Source: Liolophura sinensis
Taxonomy: Eukaryota; Mollusca; Polyplacophora; Chitonida; Chitonidae
NCBI RefSeq assembly: GCF_032854445.1
Contig: NC_088295.1
Coordinates: 63,099,249-63,163,248, forward strand
Direction of reading: 5' to 3'
Length of the DNA stretch: 64,000 nt
The position numbers were made by a program, and so were the translations under genes. Positions 49,524 to 60,111 of the stretch are shown in pieces (within the stretch, counting starts at the first letter, position 1; every line of letters begins with the position of its first letter). The notes beneath the pieces are model-generated. The model did not search any database, was not told the DNA's origin, and was given only the letters and a program-made list of their open reading frames with translations.

Positions 49524-49636
49524 TTATAACTGGTGGGGCAGTGAGTTGTAAAAGCTTTTCCCATCAGCAGAGGTGGCTGAGCCAAAAGGTTGGCCATCGA
49601 TGTTTAGTATGATATAGGGGACATGATTATAACCTC
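49524..49636 (-). CDS. Candidate terminal exon, minus strand, phase-compatible with the signal-peptide exon at 53.4 kb
   Basis: A strong minus-strand acceptor (TTCGTACTGGTCCTTCTCAG) ends at 49637. The frame that enters in phase 1 gives 36 codons (GYNHVPYIILNIDGQPFGSA, then ATSADGKS and on to SLPHQL) and a TAA. Phase 1 is what the donor at 53424 supplies, so this exon is a 3.8-kb-distant alternative to the exon at 31228. No domain or processing site is recognised. A TTATAA-type context follows the stop, but no clear AATAAA. Confidence 0.27.
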
Positions 49637-50013
49637 CTGAGAAGGACCAGTACGAACGAGCATAAAACAAAATGGTTATGCGACTCAAAGCTCGATAAAT
49701 ATCCATCAAAACTCCAAGTGAGACTGTCTTATAAATCACACATCACGGAAATAATGTAATAGGAACGAGTCGTGGATCACATATCTGTTGCTGAAGGACA
49801 CCGTAAAGTTCGTCACTTTCGGAATACTAATGTGATTGTTCTATCGAGTGGTAATAAATACATTTCCCCCGTATCGAAGACATGCACACCATAGTACAGA
49901 TGTAGAATGAAAAATACCATTCAAATTATTTTACCAAAATACAAAATAATGCAAATCATCCCTGGGCTATATGTTAGATGTTTTCAGTCAGCTTCACAAA
50001 TGCACCACCATAC

Positions 50014-50227
50014 CTCTGAGCCCATGTGTTGAATCGTGAAAGAAAGGAAAGCGCAAACATCACATTTCAGTTGCATAAATCTAGGAATCCATGTTTTTAA
50101 ATGTAAGTTGTCAATGTAAAAGAAAACTGTCAATTCTGTGATACCAGAAGCCCATTTTACTGGACGTTTGCCACACTTTCCGTCCAGTATGTTAGGATCC
50201 CACATTTCCGATGTCCCACTACCCTTT
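50014..50227 (-). CDS. Weak candidate internal exon, minus strand
   Basis: A 214-base minus-strand frame lies between an acceptor (TTTTCACTAAGTTACCAG at 50228) and a modest donor (TCAGAG|GTATGG at 50014/50013). It enters in phase 2, leaves in phase 0 and reads 71 open codons with several tryptophans and cysteines (KGSGTSEMWDPNILDGKCGK at the start). Its phases do not fit either neighbour (53424 donor or 49636 acceptor). It may be an unrelated or chance frame. Confidence 0.15.
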
Positions 50228-51052
50228 CTGGTAACTTAGTGAAAACAGTTGTAACGCCATGACGTCACAGACAAATTGAACATATGTATCCAATGTGTGG
50301 GACATTAGGTTTTTCATTAGTTTGTTACATCATTGTCTGTGAGTGGGCAAATGCTTGTTTCTTGATTGACAATTCGTAACCAGTGACATCTGGTTTCCGG
50401 CCTGGTTTCTGTGGAATGTTGGGTAAAGGCGTGGCCACATGTAAGAAAATATGCAGGCACCATACGCAATTAGTTCTGCTAATGGCAAACAAACTAGCGC
50501 TTCGGTTTTTCAGGATATATTTAATGATGAGCGATTTAAAGAATCCAGTTTAATCGAACCTTCCTATCTCTCATCACATATGTGATGTATGTACTGTGTC
50601 AGATCGTACCGTACATGAGTCCATCAGAGATCTTACGGTCCCCAATGGCTTTAATGTGCGAAGTTCAGAGTTGTGCAATTATAGATCTTGAAGTGTGCAT
50701 GATACTTAAAGATATCTGCACATGGTAGAGAAGTACATTACTCAGACTTATAAAAACACAAACATTGAAATCCATAGTGATGAAATCCAAACGTTATGTT
50801 AATAGACTAAATATAGATCTTTTCTTTATCTCTATGATTGAAATATTCAAACTGCCTAAAGCAAAAGGAAAAACACAAGGATTTCCACCCTCCAAAGCGT
50901 TCAAATCGGCCAGTTCAATAAAGCAGATCATTTCTAATAAAGATACCTTTGTTACATAAACGCACACACTAACGATGATCCTTTTTAATCCATAATCTGC
51001 TCAGTTTAAAAGCAAAATACGTGTATATCTCTCCACGGTATCAATGTTTTAG

Positions 51053-51258
51053 ATTCAAACTTCACGAATGGAAAAAATTTCACGGATGTTTTGGGACAGA
51101 CAAACATACCAATTCATTGTAGTACCGCTGGTCTTGTCATTGTATACGATGAAAAAGACATCAGCCGGTATGATATATATACTGAATACAAATTCGTTCC
51201 AACCTTACCGAAGCACAAAAGAACTGTCGGCATTAGAGCTGATGAATTATTTTGGTAG
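51053..51258 (+). CDS. Unrecognised candidate terminal exon, plus strand, with two N-glycosylation sequons
   Basis: After an acceptor-like site (GGTATCAATGTTTTAG at 51052), a phase-1 frame runs 67 codons to TAG at 51256-51258. It contains two Asn-Phe-Thr sequons within 10 residues, a single Cys and a Lys/Tyr-rich C-terminal part (DISRYDIYTEYKFVPTLPKH). The upstream part of the frame is also open from 51010. It looks like an extracellular segment. No upstream partner was identified and the family is unknown. Confidence 0.22.
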
Positions 51259-52510
51259 AGCGCCAACAGAAGAGAGCCGTAGCTGTATACAAGTGGCCTT
51301 CCGCCCTCTAGTCTGAGCTTGTGGTCACAAGCATCATTCGGATACAATCTAGTGTAGCCACATTTGTTGATGGATCACTGGGGGTTTTAGCACGCTTCTT
51401 GATTAGCATCTAAAGATAGTACAGAAGTTTCTTCGCGGAATATGTTCCTGTGTTTTGACAGGCTTTTCCAAAGAGTCGTCTCATTTATTGACTCGATGGG
51501 GGCAGTCTGTGGCGAATTCTAGGCATTACTTCTCGCTTTATACCAAGCTAATTACACTTTAGAACACATACTGTTTCGCACCTGCTCTCGAAACTATTGG
51601 CAACAGAGGTTTGAAATTCGGTCCAGGGTTTAACATCTAAGCTATATGGAAGATGTTAAGGAAATAGATTAATGGCCAGTAGTTATTAATCACTCGTTGC
51701 AACCTTCACAGCTTACTCTTAAAACACACAGGTATTGTTCAATCAATAGGTGATACGGCATTCCACTTAAGGCTTCAGCTATAAGTTCCTGCGATTCAGT
51801 TATACAAGACTGAGCAATTCAGTTGAACTTACAAGGTCGTTGGTCGTCTAGTTTATACTCCCTGTAGTTTACATCTCTTAATAGGTTTCACCTGGAATGC
51901 TTGCATTGTTTTCGGTTTTGCGACACAAGTAACCTTTGTGATGTTGAACAAAGACCAACAGCTTTAGGGGAGACATTACAATTATCAGCAAAACGTCCTC
52001 CAGGTCTTTATCACAGACTTTAATATTTATGATTATGTGTCAACGTTTTGGCTTACAGGCGTAAATCCAAAGTTAACAATCTTTCATATACGCTCAATAA
52101 TCTGTGGACACGCGGTTACACGGCATTGTCAAACTTATCTAAATAAACATCAATTCTCAGAATTTATGAACACTGAGGCAGTTCAGGGATGGCGTGTATG
52201 GATCTCACTGAGTAGTCTTCTTGTGCGAGTAACTTCATACACCAACATCTCCAATAAGGAAACAAAAAACGTAATGAGAATCATAATTCGTATTTCATAA
52301 TTCAGGTGTAAATAGCAGTACTGATTTCAGATTTCGCGTGGGAGTAAATATTTCAGTTTTGGTTTGCCAAACGAGCATCCTTATGGGAAAAGAGTTAGAT
52401 AATGAATTAACAGTCGTATTTGCCTATAGACTATATCAACTAGTAACTCGGCTTTCGCGTGCGATTAATTTAAATGCGAGGGGCTATGCTTTTAATTTAA
52501 ATGTATTCCA

Positions 52511-52534
52511 AGGGGGGGGGGGGGGGCGGGGGGC
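52511..52534. repeat. Poly-G run interrupted by one C
   Basis: About fifteen G, one C and then six G form a G-quadruplex-prone tract on the plus strand. Smaller runs occur at about 8370 and 26772. Confidence 0.9.
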
Positions 52535-53423
52535 TGTATACCCAATGAATGGTAGTTCAATTTTGAAAACAAAAATTTGACAGTTGAATAATCAGTTCAT
52601 TGAACAGTTAGATTGGCCCATTTATCTCCGTGTGAAATTTATCTACAAAAGGTAACCTTGTGTAAGACAATGTTCCTGAAAATTGAATGGTTGAAACTTT
52701 AGTGTAATTTGTTTTATTAATATATTCAGGAGTATTAACCACTTGAGTTTTGACCCCTTGTAAAGATTATGAGACCGTTTGCTGGTCAGTTTTGAGTGAG
52801 ATTGTATCTGTGTGGTCTGTTTGGGTGTGGGGACACGCATGTTAGGATGACTCAAGGCCATAGTTGGTCAAATTTCCAGAAACCTAAAATTTAAGCTGCG
52901 CCTGTAGCCGAAAAAAGGAATCCTTTTCATTTCATCATTTGGATTAGTGTTCTTTTAATTGGCATTCATGGGACATTTTAATCTAATCATTTGCAAACTT
53001 TTGGGATCGAAAGAACCGCAATGCAAACGTCGACAGATTGATCTTTAATAGATTTGCATTTCGACCATTAGCGCTTTACTAATGGATGGGATTCAGAGTG
53101 GTATGTCACCTTGGGCACGTTCAGTACTCGGCCACAGGGTGGAAGGTGAGCTGTAATTCAACGGAGGAAGGAGTGGGTTATGCTTGAGCGGCAGATTTTC
53201 ACACCATAAGGCTGCAAGCTCAAACAATTGTTTTACCCACAAAATATAGGCAGATGTACACATCACTGAATGGAGTTTCACACACCTATCCACCTGTATC
53301 TCTACGCCAAATGCAATGATAGCGGACAATTATTACCAGTTAGCTGATCAAAGGTCACCGCTATTCAATACCCTATGGAGTTTAATGGTACCATAAACTC
53401 GTCTACTTGGCGCACAGACTTAC

Positions 53424-53499
53424 CTTGGACAATATCCGCTGTGAAAGACATACAGAAAATCACACCTATTACGATCCAGCCGACTTGCCTATGGTCCAT
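53424..53499 (-). CDS. Candidate exon 1 (signal peptide) of a minus-strand secreted protein
   Basis: On the minus strand an ATG at 53499 starts 25 codons: MDHRQ, a strong hydrophobic core (VGWIVIGVIFCMSFTA), then DIVQ and the first base of a Gly codon. They end at a textbook donor, CCAAG|GTAAGT (53424/53423), in phase 1. This is a classic signal peptide with a probable cleavage site near the exon end. The frame stays open upstream, giving one 180-codon ORF, but the upstream part reads as leader: it is GC-richer, has no hydrophobic start and carries a 24-bp direct repeat. The exon sits just downstream of a promoter-like island (53900-53990). The phase fits the exon at 31228 (22 kb away) and also a terminal exon candidate at 49636, so the partner is not settled. 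Confidence 0.55.
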
Positions 53500-53692
53500 T
53501 TTTTTTAAATCTGTGAATAACGGTCCAAAGAATTTCCCTGTGAGACAGTTATCGCAATTTTGCCAAATGAGCTGTTGACGATACCCAAGGTCTTTTAAAC
53601 AGCTAAGCCGGTTCCAGTTGAACAAAGCCGCCCACAAGGTTTCTGGTTCAGTAATGTGCCCCGACGCCCGCCGTGCTCTTTGCGCTGAGTTG

Positions 53693-53852
53693 GCAGGTCC
53701 GTTGTTGCACGAAACTTCAGACCTTAAGTAACAGGTATTGCTGGACGTGTTCCTCCCCCGTGTGTGTGTTAAAGTACGATCCCTATCGAGTTGGCGAGGT
53801 ACGTCGTTCGTCTGTTGTATTAGATAGCGCAGGTCCGTTGTTGCACGAAACT
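53693..53852. repeat. 24-bp exact direct repeat in the leader of the minus-strand gene
   Basis: The same 24 bases occur at 53693-53716 and 53829-53852, 136 bp apart, between the promoter-like island and the signal-peptide ATG at 53499. The shared core includes GTCCGTTGTTGCACGAAACT. The flanks are not obviously duplicated. Confidence 0.8.
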
Positions 53853-53899
53853 CTTTAATGCCGCCGTGGTTAGTTGAGAAGACTGGGCGGAGAAGGCGC

Positions 53900-53990
53900 G
53901 GGGGCACCTGTGATCACGTGACTGACAGTCAGAGCACGTGGAGAGGGAGGTGATGCGGCTACGATCCTCTGGCCAATAACCGGATTGGTA
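53900..53990 (-). promoter_or_regulatory. Promoter-like island: two CACGTG E-boxes and paired CCAAT boxes
   Basis: The region upstream of the minus-strand signal-peptide exon is GC-richer than its surroundings. It carries CACGTG at 53915-53920 and 53935-53940, exactly 20 bp apart. CCAAT lies at 53973-53977 and its inverse ATTGG at 53984-53988. The first E-box context, ATCACGTGAC, resembles bHLH-zip (USF/MITF/TFEB-type) sites, and CCAAT pairs are typical of NF-Y promoters. No TATA box is clear. The orientation is taken from the adjacent exon. Confidence 0.45.
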
Positions 53991-54304
53991 GTAGTCAATT
54001 TTCAATACATAGATGAGCCGTCTGAGAGACTACAGCCGTCCAACAGGATATGGGCTTCAGTGGGCCTTTCATCTTTATCGACTTACTCGTCATTCTCACA
54101 CCAGATGACTCCACGCTTATGAAAGCTCAGTTATAATGGCTTACCTCTTGTACAGGTTGCCACCCATACAAATAATACACCCCCATCCGTGAAGAGTTGC
54201 AGATGTTCACAGAAAGCTGTTCAAAGTAAAAGTATAGGAAAATATTCTCTCTTTTCCTGGAAGATTTTGTTTTTTCTTTCATTTATTTATAATTCTATTT
54301 TGAA

Positions 54305-54658
54305 AGTCTAATGTATAACGCTGTTAATGCTAACAGTCTAAGATATAACTCTGTCAGTGCTTACAGTCTAAGATTTAACACTGTTAATTTTAACAGTCTA
54401 AGATATAACACTGTTAATTTTTACAGTCTAAGATATAACACTGTTAATTTTAACAGTCTAAGATATAACAATGCTAATGCTAACAGCCTAAGATATAACA
54501 CTATTAATGCTTACAGTCTAAGATATAACACTTTTAATGTTGACAGCCTACGACGTAACACTGTCAATGCTGACAGTCTACGATATAACATTAGTAATGC
54601 TGACAGTCTAAAATATAACACGACTAATGCTGACAGTGTAAAACAACACTGTTTATTA
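54305..54658. repeat. 30-bp minisatellite, about 11.5 copies
   Basis: A tandem array of a 30-bp unit (core AGTCTAAGATATAACACTGT then TAATGCTNAC). The period is a multiple of three, so a plus-strand frame from an ATG at 54311 reads through all units as decapeptides of the type NTVNADSLRY, ending after 134 codons. The minus strand is also open over 78 codons, so the openness may only reflect repetition. No signal peptide or splice context is seen. It lies about 0.3-0.7 kb upstream of the island at 53.9 kb. Confidence 0.9.
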
Positions 54659-55732
54659 ATGCTGACATTCATGCTCCCTAAAGCATTTAAACTTTCCAGT
54701 TTAATAGATGTATAGATGAATATTTCACCGAGCAAAATAGGACTCATAAAATCACAAACGAAAGCTTCTTGAGAACGTAAAATTGGTCAAATCAAACTTA
54801 ATGATTTAAAGTCAGTTTAAAAAGTGACAAGAAGCGTTTTATGTGAAGTTAAGAAGAATTTAAAGGTTGCCATATGACATTGGTTTACTCAAGGTAAAGA
54901 GTTGCATATAATACACAATTGCACTGAATAATGCACATTGTAAAATTCACATTTACTCACCGTTACGCACGATACTCTGGTTGGCGTTCAGCATAAGGTG
55001 ATAGACAATTAGGTACTATTGTTGATAATGTACCGGTGCTGTATTATATCCGGTGTCTTCAATGGGTTTTGCTGAAAAACTTTTGACGTATATCTAACCA
55101 CCCTACTGAACATTCAGGAAATATTTTTGGAACATACCAGTAGCTCCCGAAGGCTTTGGAATCTTCTACGAAAAGGGAATCGTTACAAAGCGTTCTTTGT
55201 AAGGAATCTTTCATGACCGAGTGGCATATACGGCTTTTCACCATTCAGGCATTTTGTTCGTATCCAGCTACACTGGTCCGGGGCATATCCGGCGAGGTGT
55301 GGTGTTTCATCGCCCGGGCTCTTTCCACTTTACAACGTCCTTCATCCTGACCGTTGCCACTTAAATGAAGTATTCTTTAGAGATAATGCAAAAATAAAAA
55401 CCATGACATAAAACACATGTTTAACTATATTATCACCCTGTGGTGAAATTTACCACCGAATGAAAGTTATATTGATGCTGACTTGATAAAAATCTCAATA
55501 TTAAATTTCAAAACTGTAAATTTCAAAACTGTAATAATAAACTTTATTTATTTCAATGGAAATGGCCAAAACCAAATCCATGATGAAATATAGCACCCCT
55601 ACTGTCTAGCAAACGTTTACCACAAAGAATCAAAGACGTTAGTGTCGTTTGATTTATCTCTTCTTTATTCTCGATCTATGCGTCGAAACAGACATTAGTA
55701 TATACCAGTCATCAACCAAGAAGGACCTTCAA

Positions 55733-55835
55733 GGTCCTTTAACACAAACCACCAAAGAACTAAGAAAGTACATTAACTACGAAATTAGGATGAAATTATG
55801 CAAAGAGAAGCAGTCAACAGTTTCTCAGGGATGTT
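55733..55835 (+). repeat. Dispersed coding-like repeat, copy 2
   Basis: The partner of the copy at 25.66 kb, reading TQTTKELRKYINYEIRMKLC. Here it sits within a 114-codon open frame (55652-55993) that ends just beside the Tc1-like relic. The frame around it is not otherwise recognised. Confidence 0.65.
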
Positions 55836-56039
55836 GGAAAGACGTAAGGTATGTTCTTCGCGAGTGGGTGAAATTCAAGACTTTCATGGATCAACGTGCG
55901 ATTTCAGCTTGGTTTAATCAATGCCATTCAATGTCATTGATGGGTGAAATGTCTACACACGGTAAAGATGCCAAGTTTTGTTGTTGTTTGTAGGCAGTAA
56001 GAATTCTGGAGCCGTGTGTTTGGACATCTGGGTCATCAG

Positions 56040-56465
56040 ATAACATCACATTCGTTTAGCAACAGTTGTGGCGCTCTTCACACCAACAGCGTCTAGCAGT
56101 TATGTGACGGTTCGTCGAACGTGGAAAGACACGTGGTCGTCCTGCATACAAGTTTATAACACAATTAGAATTGTTCGATCACATCAAAATTTGGCAAGCA
56201 TAGTTTCTTGACACCATTGTTCGGATGGAGTGGTCCTGTGGAGCTGGGGTCGCCAGCAGTCGACATGAGCGATGTCTGTCATCGACGTTGTACGTCTGAC
56301 GGTATCGTTCTCGCAATCTGCTCGTCAGTAATTCTGAAACATTTAGCTCTCGTGCCACAACGCCCAGTCTTGTGTCAACCACCAACCTGTCAATGGCGCG
56401 TAACGTGCCTCACGTGACAGATGTCGCATTTCTGAAAACTGACAAACGATATACGGACAAGCATG
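56040..56465 (-). pseudogene. Decayed Tc1/mariner-type transposase fragment
   Basis: On the minus strand, shifted frames read like a Tc1-like transposase. There is an N-terminal helix-turn-helix start (MRHLSREAR near 56455), then VARELNVSELLTSRLRERYR and VDDRHRSCR (second HTH and GRPR-type linker), then TNRHITARRCWC with a basic block near 56080. Around 56030 a DDE-region-like stretch has Asp-Asp where these enzymes carry Asp-Glu. Stops and frameshifts separate the blocks, and the C-terminal catalytic part is missing. Terminal inverted repeats were not identified. It is an old, inactive copy. Confidence 0.7.
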
Positions 56466-57009
56466 AGCCGTGCTTTAATCAATCAAACGTTTGTACAGTG
56501 ACTGACAAGTGTGACTGCAAATTTCGAAATGCACCCCAAACAGACTCACGTGCGTGACATGCGCTGTAAGGTGTTGGTGTGTTTTCACGATAAGCATTGC
56601 ACAGCCTATTAATATTTCTTATTTCTTCAGTTTTAGAAATCAGTGCGAACTGGAATATCTCGTACTTTTAAAAAAAATATTATCTTTTCTTATTACCCGG
56701 GACTCCACTGCTTCTGTGTCCCAAGTGACGTGGCTCTTCTGGTGCGCATGCTCCTTGCATTCGTCATTTAGCCGAACTCATTGATCCCAAGACACATCAA
56801 GTCCTAAGGTGCCTTTTTTATTGGTGCTTTAAGTCAATGGAGCCAACGAAAAACTCCATTCAATTAAACTGCTTGAAAGAATCCTACTTCAGGGTATTCC
56901 TCTTAAATAAGGCAACTGTCATGAAATCCTATTGGTTGTCATTGTCAAGATCTCACTATTTTGTTTCCTTGTCAGAAAAAAAACAATTATATGAGTGGAA
57001 CATCAGCCG

Positions 57010-57105
57010 GGCGTTTGCTGGTCGACAAAACTCGGAAGTCAGCTCGCCCTTGACGGCCCTGAAGTCACCAGTTCAAATCCAGCTCTAGCTGGTTCCGATA
57101 TGTCT
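57010..57105 (+). mobile_element. Type A SINE head fragment, plus orientation
   Basis: CACCAGTTCAAATCCAGCTC near 57066 matches the type A B-box and the region behind it. It is cut off just before the minus-oriented copy at 57.1 kb, so the two copies face each other. Confidence 0.5.
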
Positions 57106-57112
57106 TTAAATC

Positions 57113-57292
57113 TATTTTTTATTTATTTATTTATTTGATTGGTGTTTTACGCCGTACTCAAGAATATTTCAAGAAGACCTAAATCAAATGAAAACAAACA
57201 ATGAAATATATAAAAATGTTGAACTCACAGTGACCCCATTAGTGAGAGGCTCTCGGGTCTCGCGCTAACCAGTTGAGCCCTGGAGGCCTATG
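57113..57292 (-). mobile_element. Type A SINE, minus orientation, central part replaced
   Basis: Tail and 3' domain (TTTGATTGGTGTTTTACGCC, TCAAGAATATTTCAAG), then AT-rich unrelated sequence, then head sequence complementary to TTAGCGCGAGACCCGAGAGC and the B-box. The central body is missing. Confidence 0.7.
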
Positions 57293-57589
57293 GTATGGAA
57301 TTCAAATCATTTAATCCGTCAATCAGCTATCAAATTAATAATAATACTGATCTAGCCACCTGTCAATTAACCTGTCATAATCACGGCGTCTCCACGCCTG
57401 AGCCAATCTTTACCAACCACAAAACCCACTGTCCAACAAGTGTTAGCCAATGTCGTGCCTTTCATTGAAACTGTTATTATCACTTCAATGCATGTGAATC
57501 GTTACATGGCCCGGTCTGTTATACAGATGAATTAATCTTCAAATCAACTATCAAATTATTAAACATATTGATTTAGCTACCTATCCTCT

Positions 57590-57729
57590 CTCAGCAACCT
57601 GCGGATGGTCGTCGGTTTCCCCCGGGCTCTGCCCGGTTTCCTCCCACCATAATGCTGGCCGCCGTCGTATAAGTGAAATATTCTTGAGTAATGCGTAAAA
57701 CACCAGATAATAAATAAAAGAAATAAATA
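57590..57729 (+). mobile_element. Type A SINE, 5'-truncated, close to consensus
   Basis: CAGCAACCTGCGGATGGTCG, CCCCGGGCTCTGCCCGGTTT, CACCATAATGCTGGCCGCCG, the 3' domain and an AATAAATAAA tail. The low divergence suggests a younger insertion. Confidence 0.88.
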
Positions 57730-57999
57730 GCTACCTATAACTGAACTGTCATAATCATCGCGTTGTCACGCATGCGTCCTTCAATATTTAGCAAAAACAT
57801 AAGATGCACAGTCCAACCAGTCTTAGCCATGTCGTGACGCGGTCGTTTTTATCATGCTGTTTAACAATTTAATATTTGCTTTCTAGCTGGTTCAGAAGTG
57901 ACCATGTTCTTTTGTTATTATTTAAATTGAGCCATCTGAACTCTGTTATTATACACGTGTTCTTCCCCCCATGACATCAATAAATCACTGCTTCCCTAG

Positions 58000-60111
58000 C
58001 GAGATGTTTGTCAAGGAGCACATAAGAACTAACCAACAGGGAATCAGGCAAAAACTGACTGCAGTCAAAAACATTAGAGACTCTCTATCACTTTATTACT
58101 TGAAATAACTAATGTGGTAAACCTTGAGCGCATAGATGAAAAAGGCCGCCTTGACCATTGAGTTGATTCCTATCACGTATTTTAGCAATGGAAATATTGA
58201 CATACTAAACCTAACAAATGCGACCTTTTTGTAACAAGGGACCAGTTGGCTGTACAATATCGCCCTTTGGTGTAGTTTGCACACCAGCCATGTAACATAG
58301 CTCTTACGAAACTACGTCTGGTTGTGAAATGTTAATATTTCATTCCTGGATTTTACCTAATACTTATTACTTAATTCCATTCAAGCCGTTGTTTCAAGAG
58401 GCGCAATTCCGTATCTATTGTAACAGTTTAGGCACTGTCATGAATAAATAGAACAAAACCCCTGATTAGTCAGTAGCCATATTTCACCCGTTACGTGTGT
58501 CCAAGTGTCAGTTGTCACAAGATATTGGCTGCTTTGGGAACAATAACAGCTACCTGTGCAACGAACGCATTGGCTTCCGGTATCTAAATATTCACCCATC
58601 ATAACTGAATAATTCTTATTCTGAACATTAATTATGAATTTATATTTACATATCATATCAGACGATTTACTGATCGTTCGATTTATTAGTTTATTCACTT
58701 GACAATCCCATTTCACATACAGGCCTATTCCAGAAGTGCTTTGAACTCCAGGTATGCTTCGTAAATCTGATCAAACAAAGTCATATGTGGAACATGCCGT
58801 AATATCTTCTTTATAGACCAGTCTATCTTAATAGTCATGCTTAATTTAATAAAGTCTTACAAATGGTACTGAGAATATTTATCTTCATACTGTTATATTA
58901 TGGTGGCCCGTGTGGGGGTCACGCTTTAAATCATATTCTGGTGGAGATATTTGCATTCTGGCTTATTTTGGAGCTAAAGCTGATGAATCAAGAGACAATT
59001 ATTCTGTACAGATCCACAAACACTTCTCACCGCACGCGGCTCAATTCCAGCCGGGGTAGGTCCGCTCACTCATCGAACATCAGCTGGCCTGTCCCTTGGG
59101 GATCTATGCTCAGGCTGTTATGGCTTTATACCTCTGGGGTCATATAACCGATTATAACGTCCATAACACTCCGTATTTTAGTAAATGTGCTGAGATATTC
59201 GAAGCCCTATTCTGGGTTATAACGATAGTTTACTATGACAGCCCTGCATGGGTGCGAAACGTTCACTATTAATGTTGTGTTATTGAGCTTCTAATATTCG
59301 CTTTACAGACAATCAACAGTGGCAAATCACATCATCATTAGCTGTTCAGGAAGTAAGAGCCACTAAAAACTTTAGACAACAGAAAGGTAAACATGATTAA
59401 TTTTAAAAGAGTAACCTATACACATGCCCACCATTCCAAATACTGGGAAATCATTGGTGACCTCAGTAATTTCAATGCGCAAACATCCTGTATAGTGCAT
59501 TGATGCTGTTGCTACTTCGTCGGATGTTTTTTATTTTTAACGTAATTGTCGATATTTAGGATTGCACACCTTGGGAGAAACCAAAAATGCACGTCACCAA
59601 TAACGATAATACTCTTCCTGAAAACCACTTTGTAAATGACATCCATTAGGCCTAATTCCCTCGCATAAATTGACGAATGAAAACACTAATTACTTCGATT
59701 TCAACACGACAATAGCTATTATGGTACGTTTTTATTGCATATATATCATATCACTTTACGAAGTCATCGTGATGTCACCATTGACGTTTGAACATTGCAG
59801 TGGTTACCCACATCTTAACCAAGTAAGATAACAAATACGCCAGTAGAGGGTCCGGTTGTTCAAAACTGTCTTAAGACTTAATACCAGAGGCCGATTCCAC
59901 AAAGCCATCTCTGACTTAATTCAAATTTGAAATACGACCTCAAAGTTTTTATTTGGGTCTTGGGAATGAAAGTTTTGTGCTCCTCACCAATGTCACCTTA
60001 AGACAAATGTGTCCAAATTTCAACTTCCGGTACCAAAAACTATGTATCGTACAGAGTTGTTAAATTTTGACTAAAGTCATAAAGGGCTTTGTGGGATCGG
60101 CCCCAGAATTA
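58000..60111. other. No gene recognised
   Basis: AT-rich DNA with chance ORFs only. No SINE between the copies at 57.6 and 60.1 kb and no splice-bounded frame that I could support. Confidence 0.35.

Noticed and set aside
53500-53907. N-terminal extension of the 180-codon minus-strand ORF as protein
   Set aside because: The extension lacks protein character, lies between promoter elements and a good signal-peptide ATG, and contains a direct repeat; it is more likely leader.
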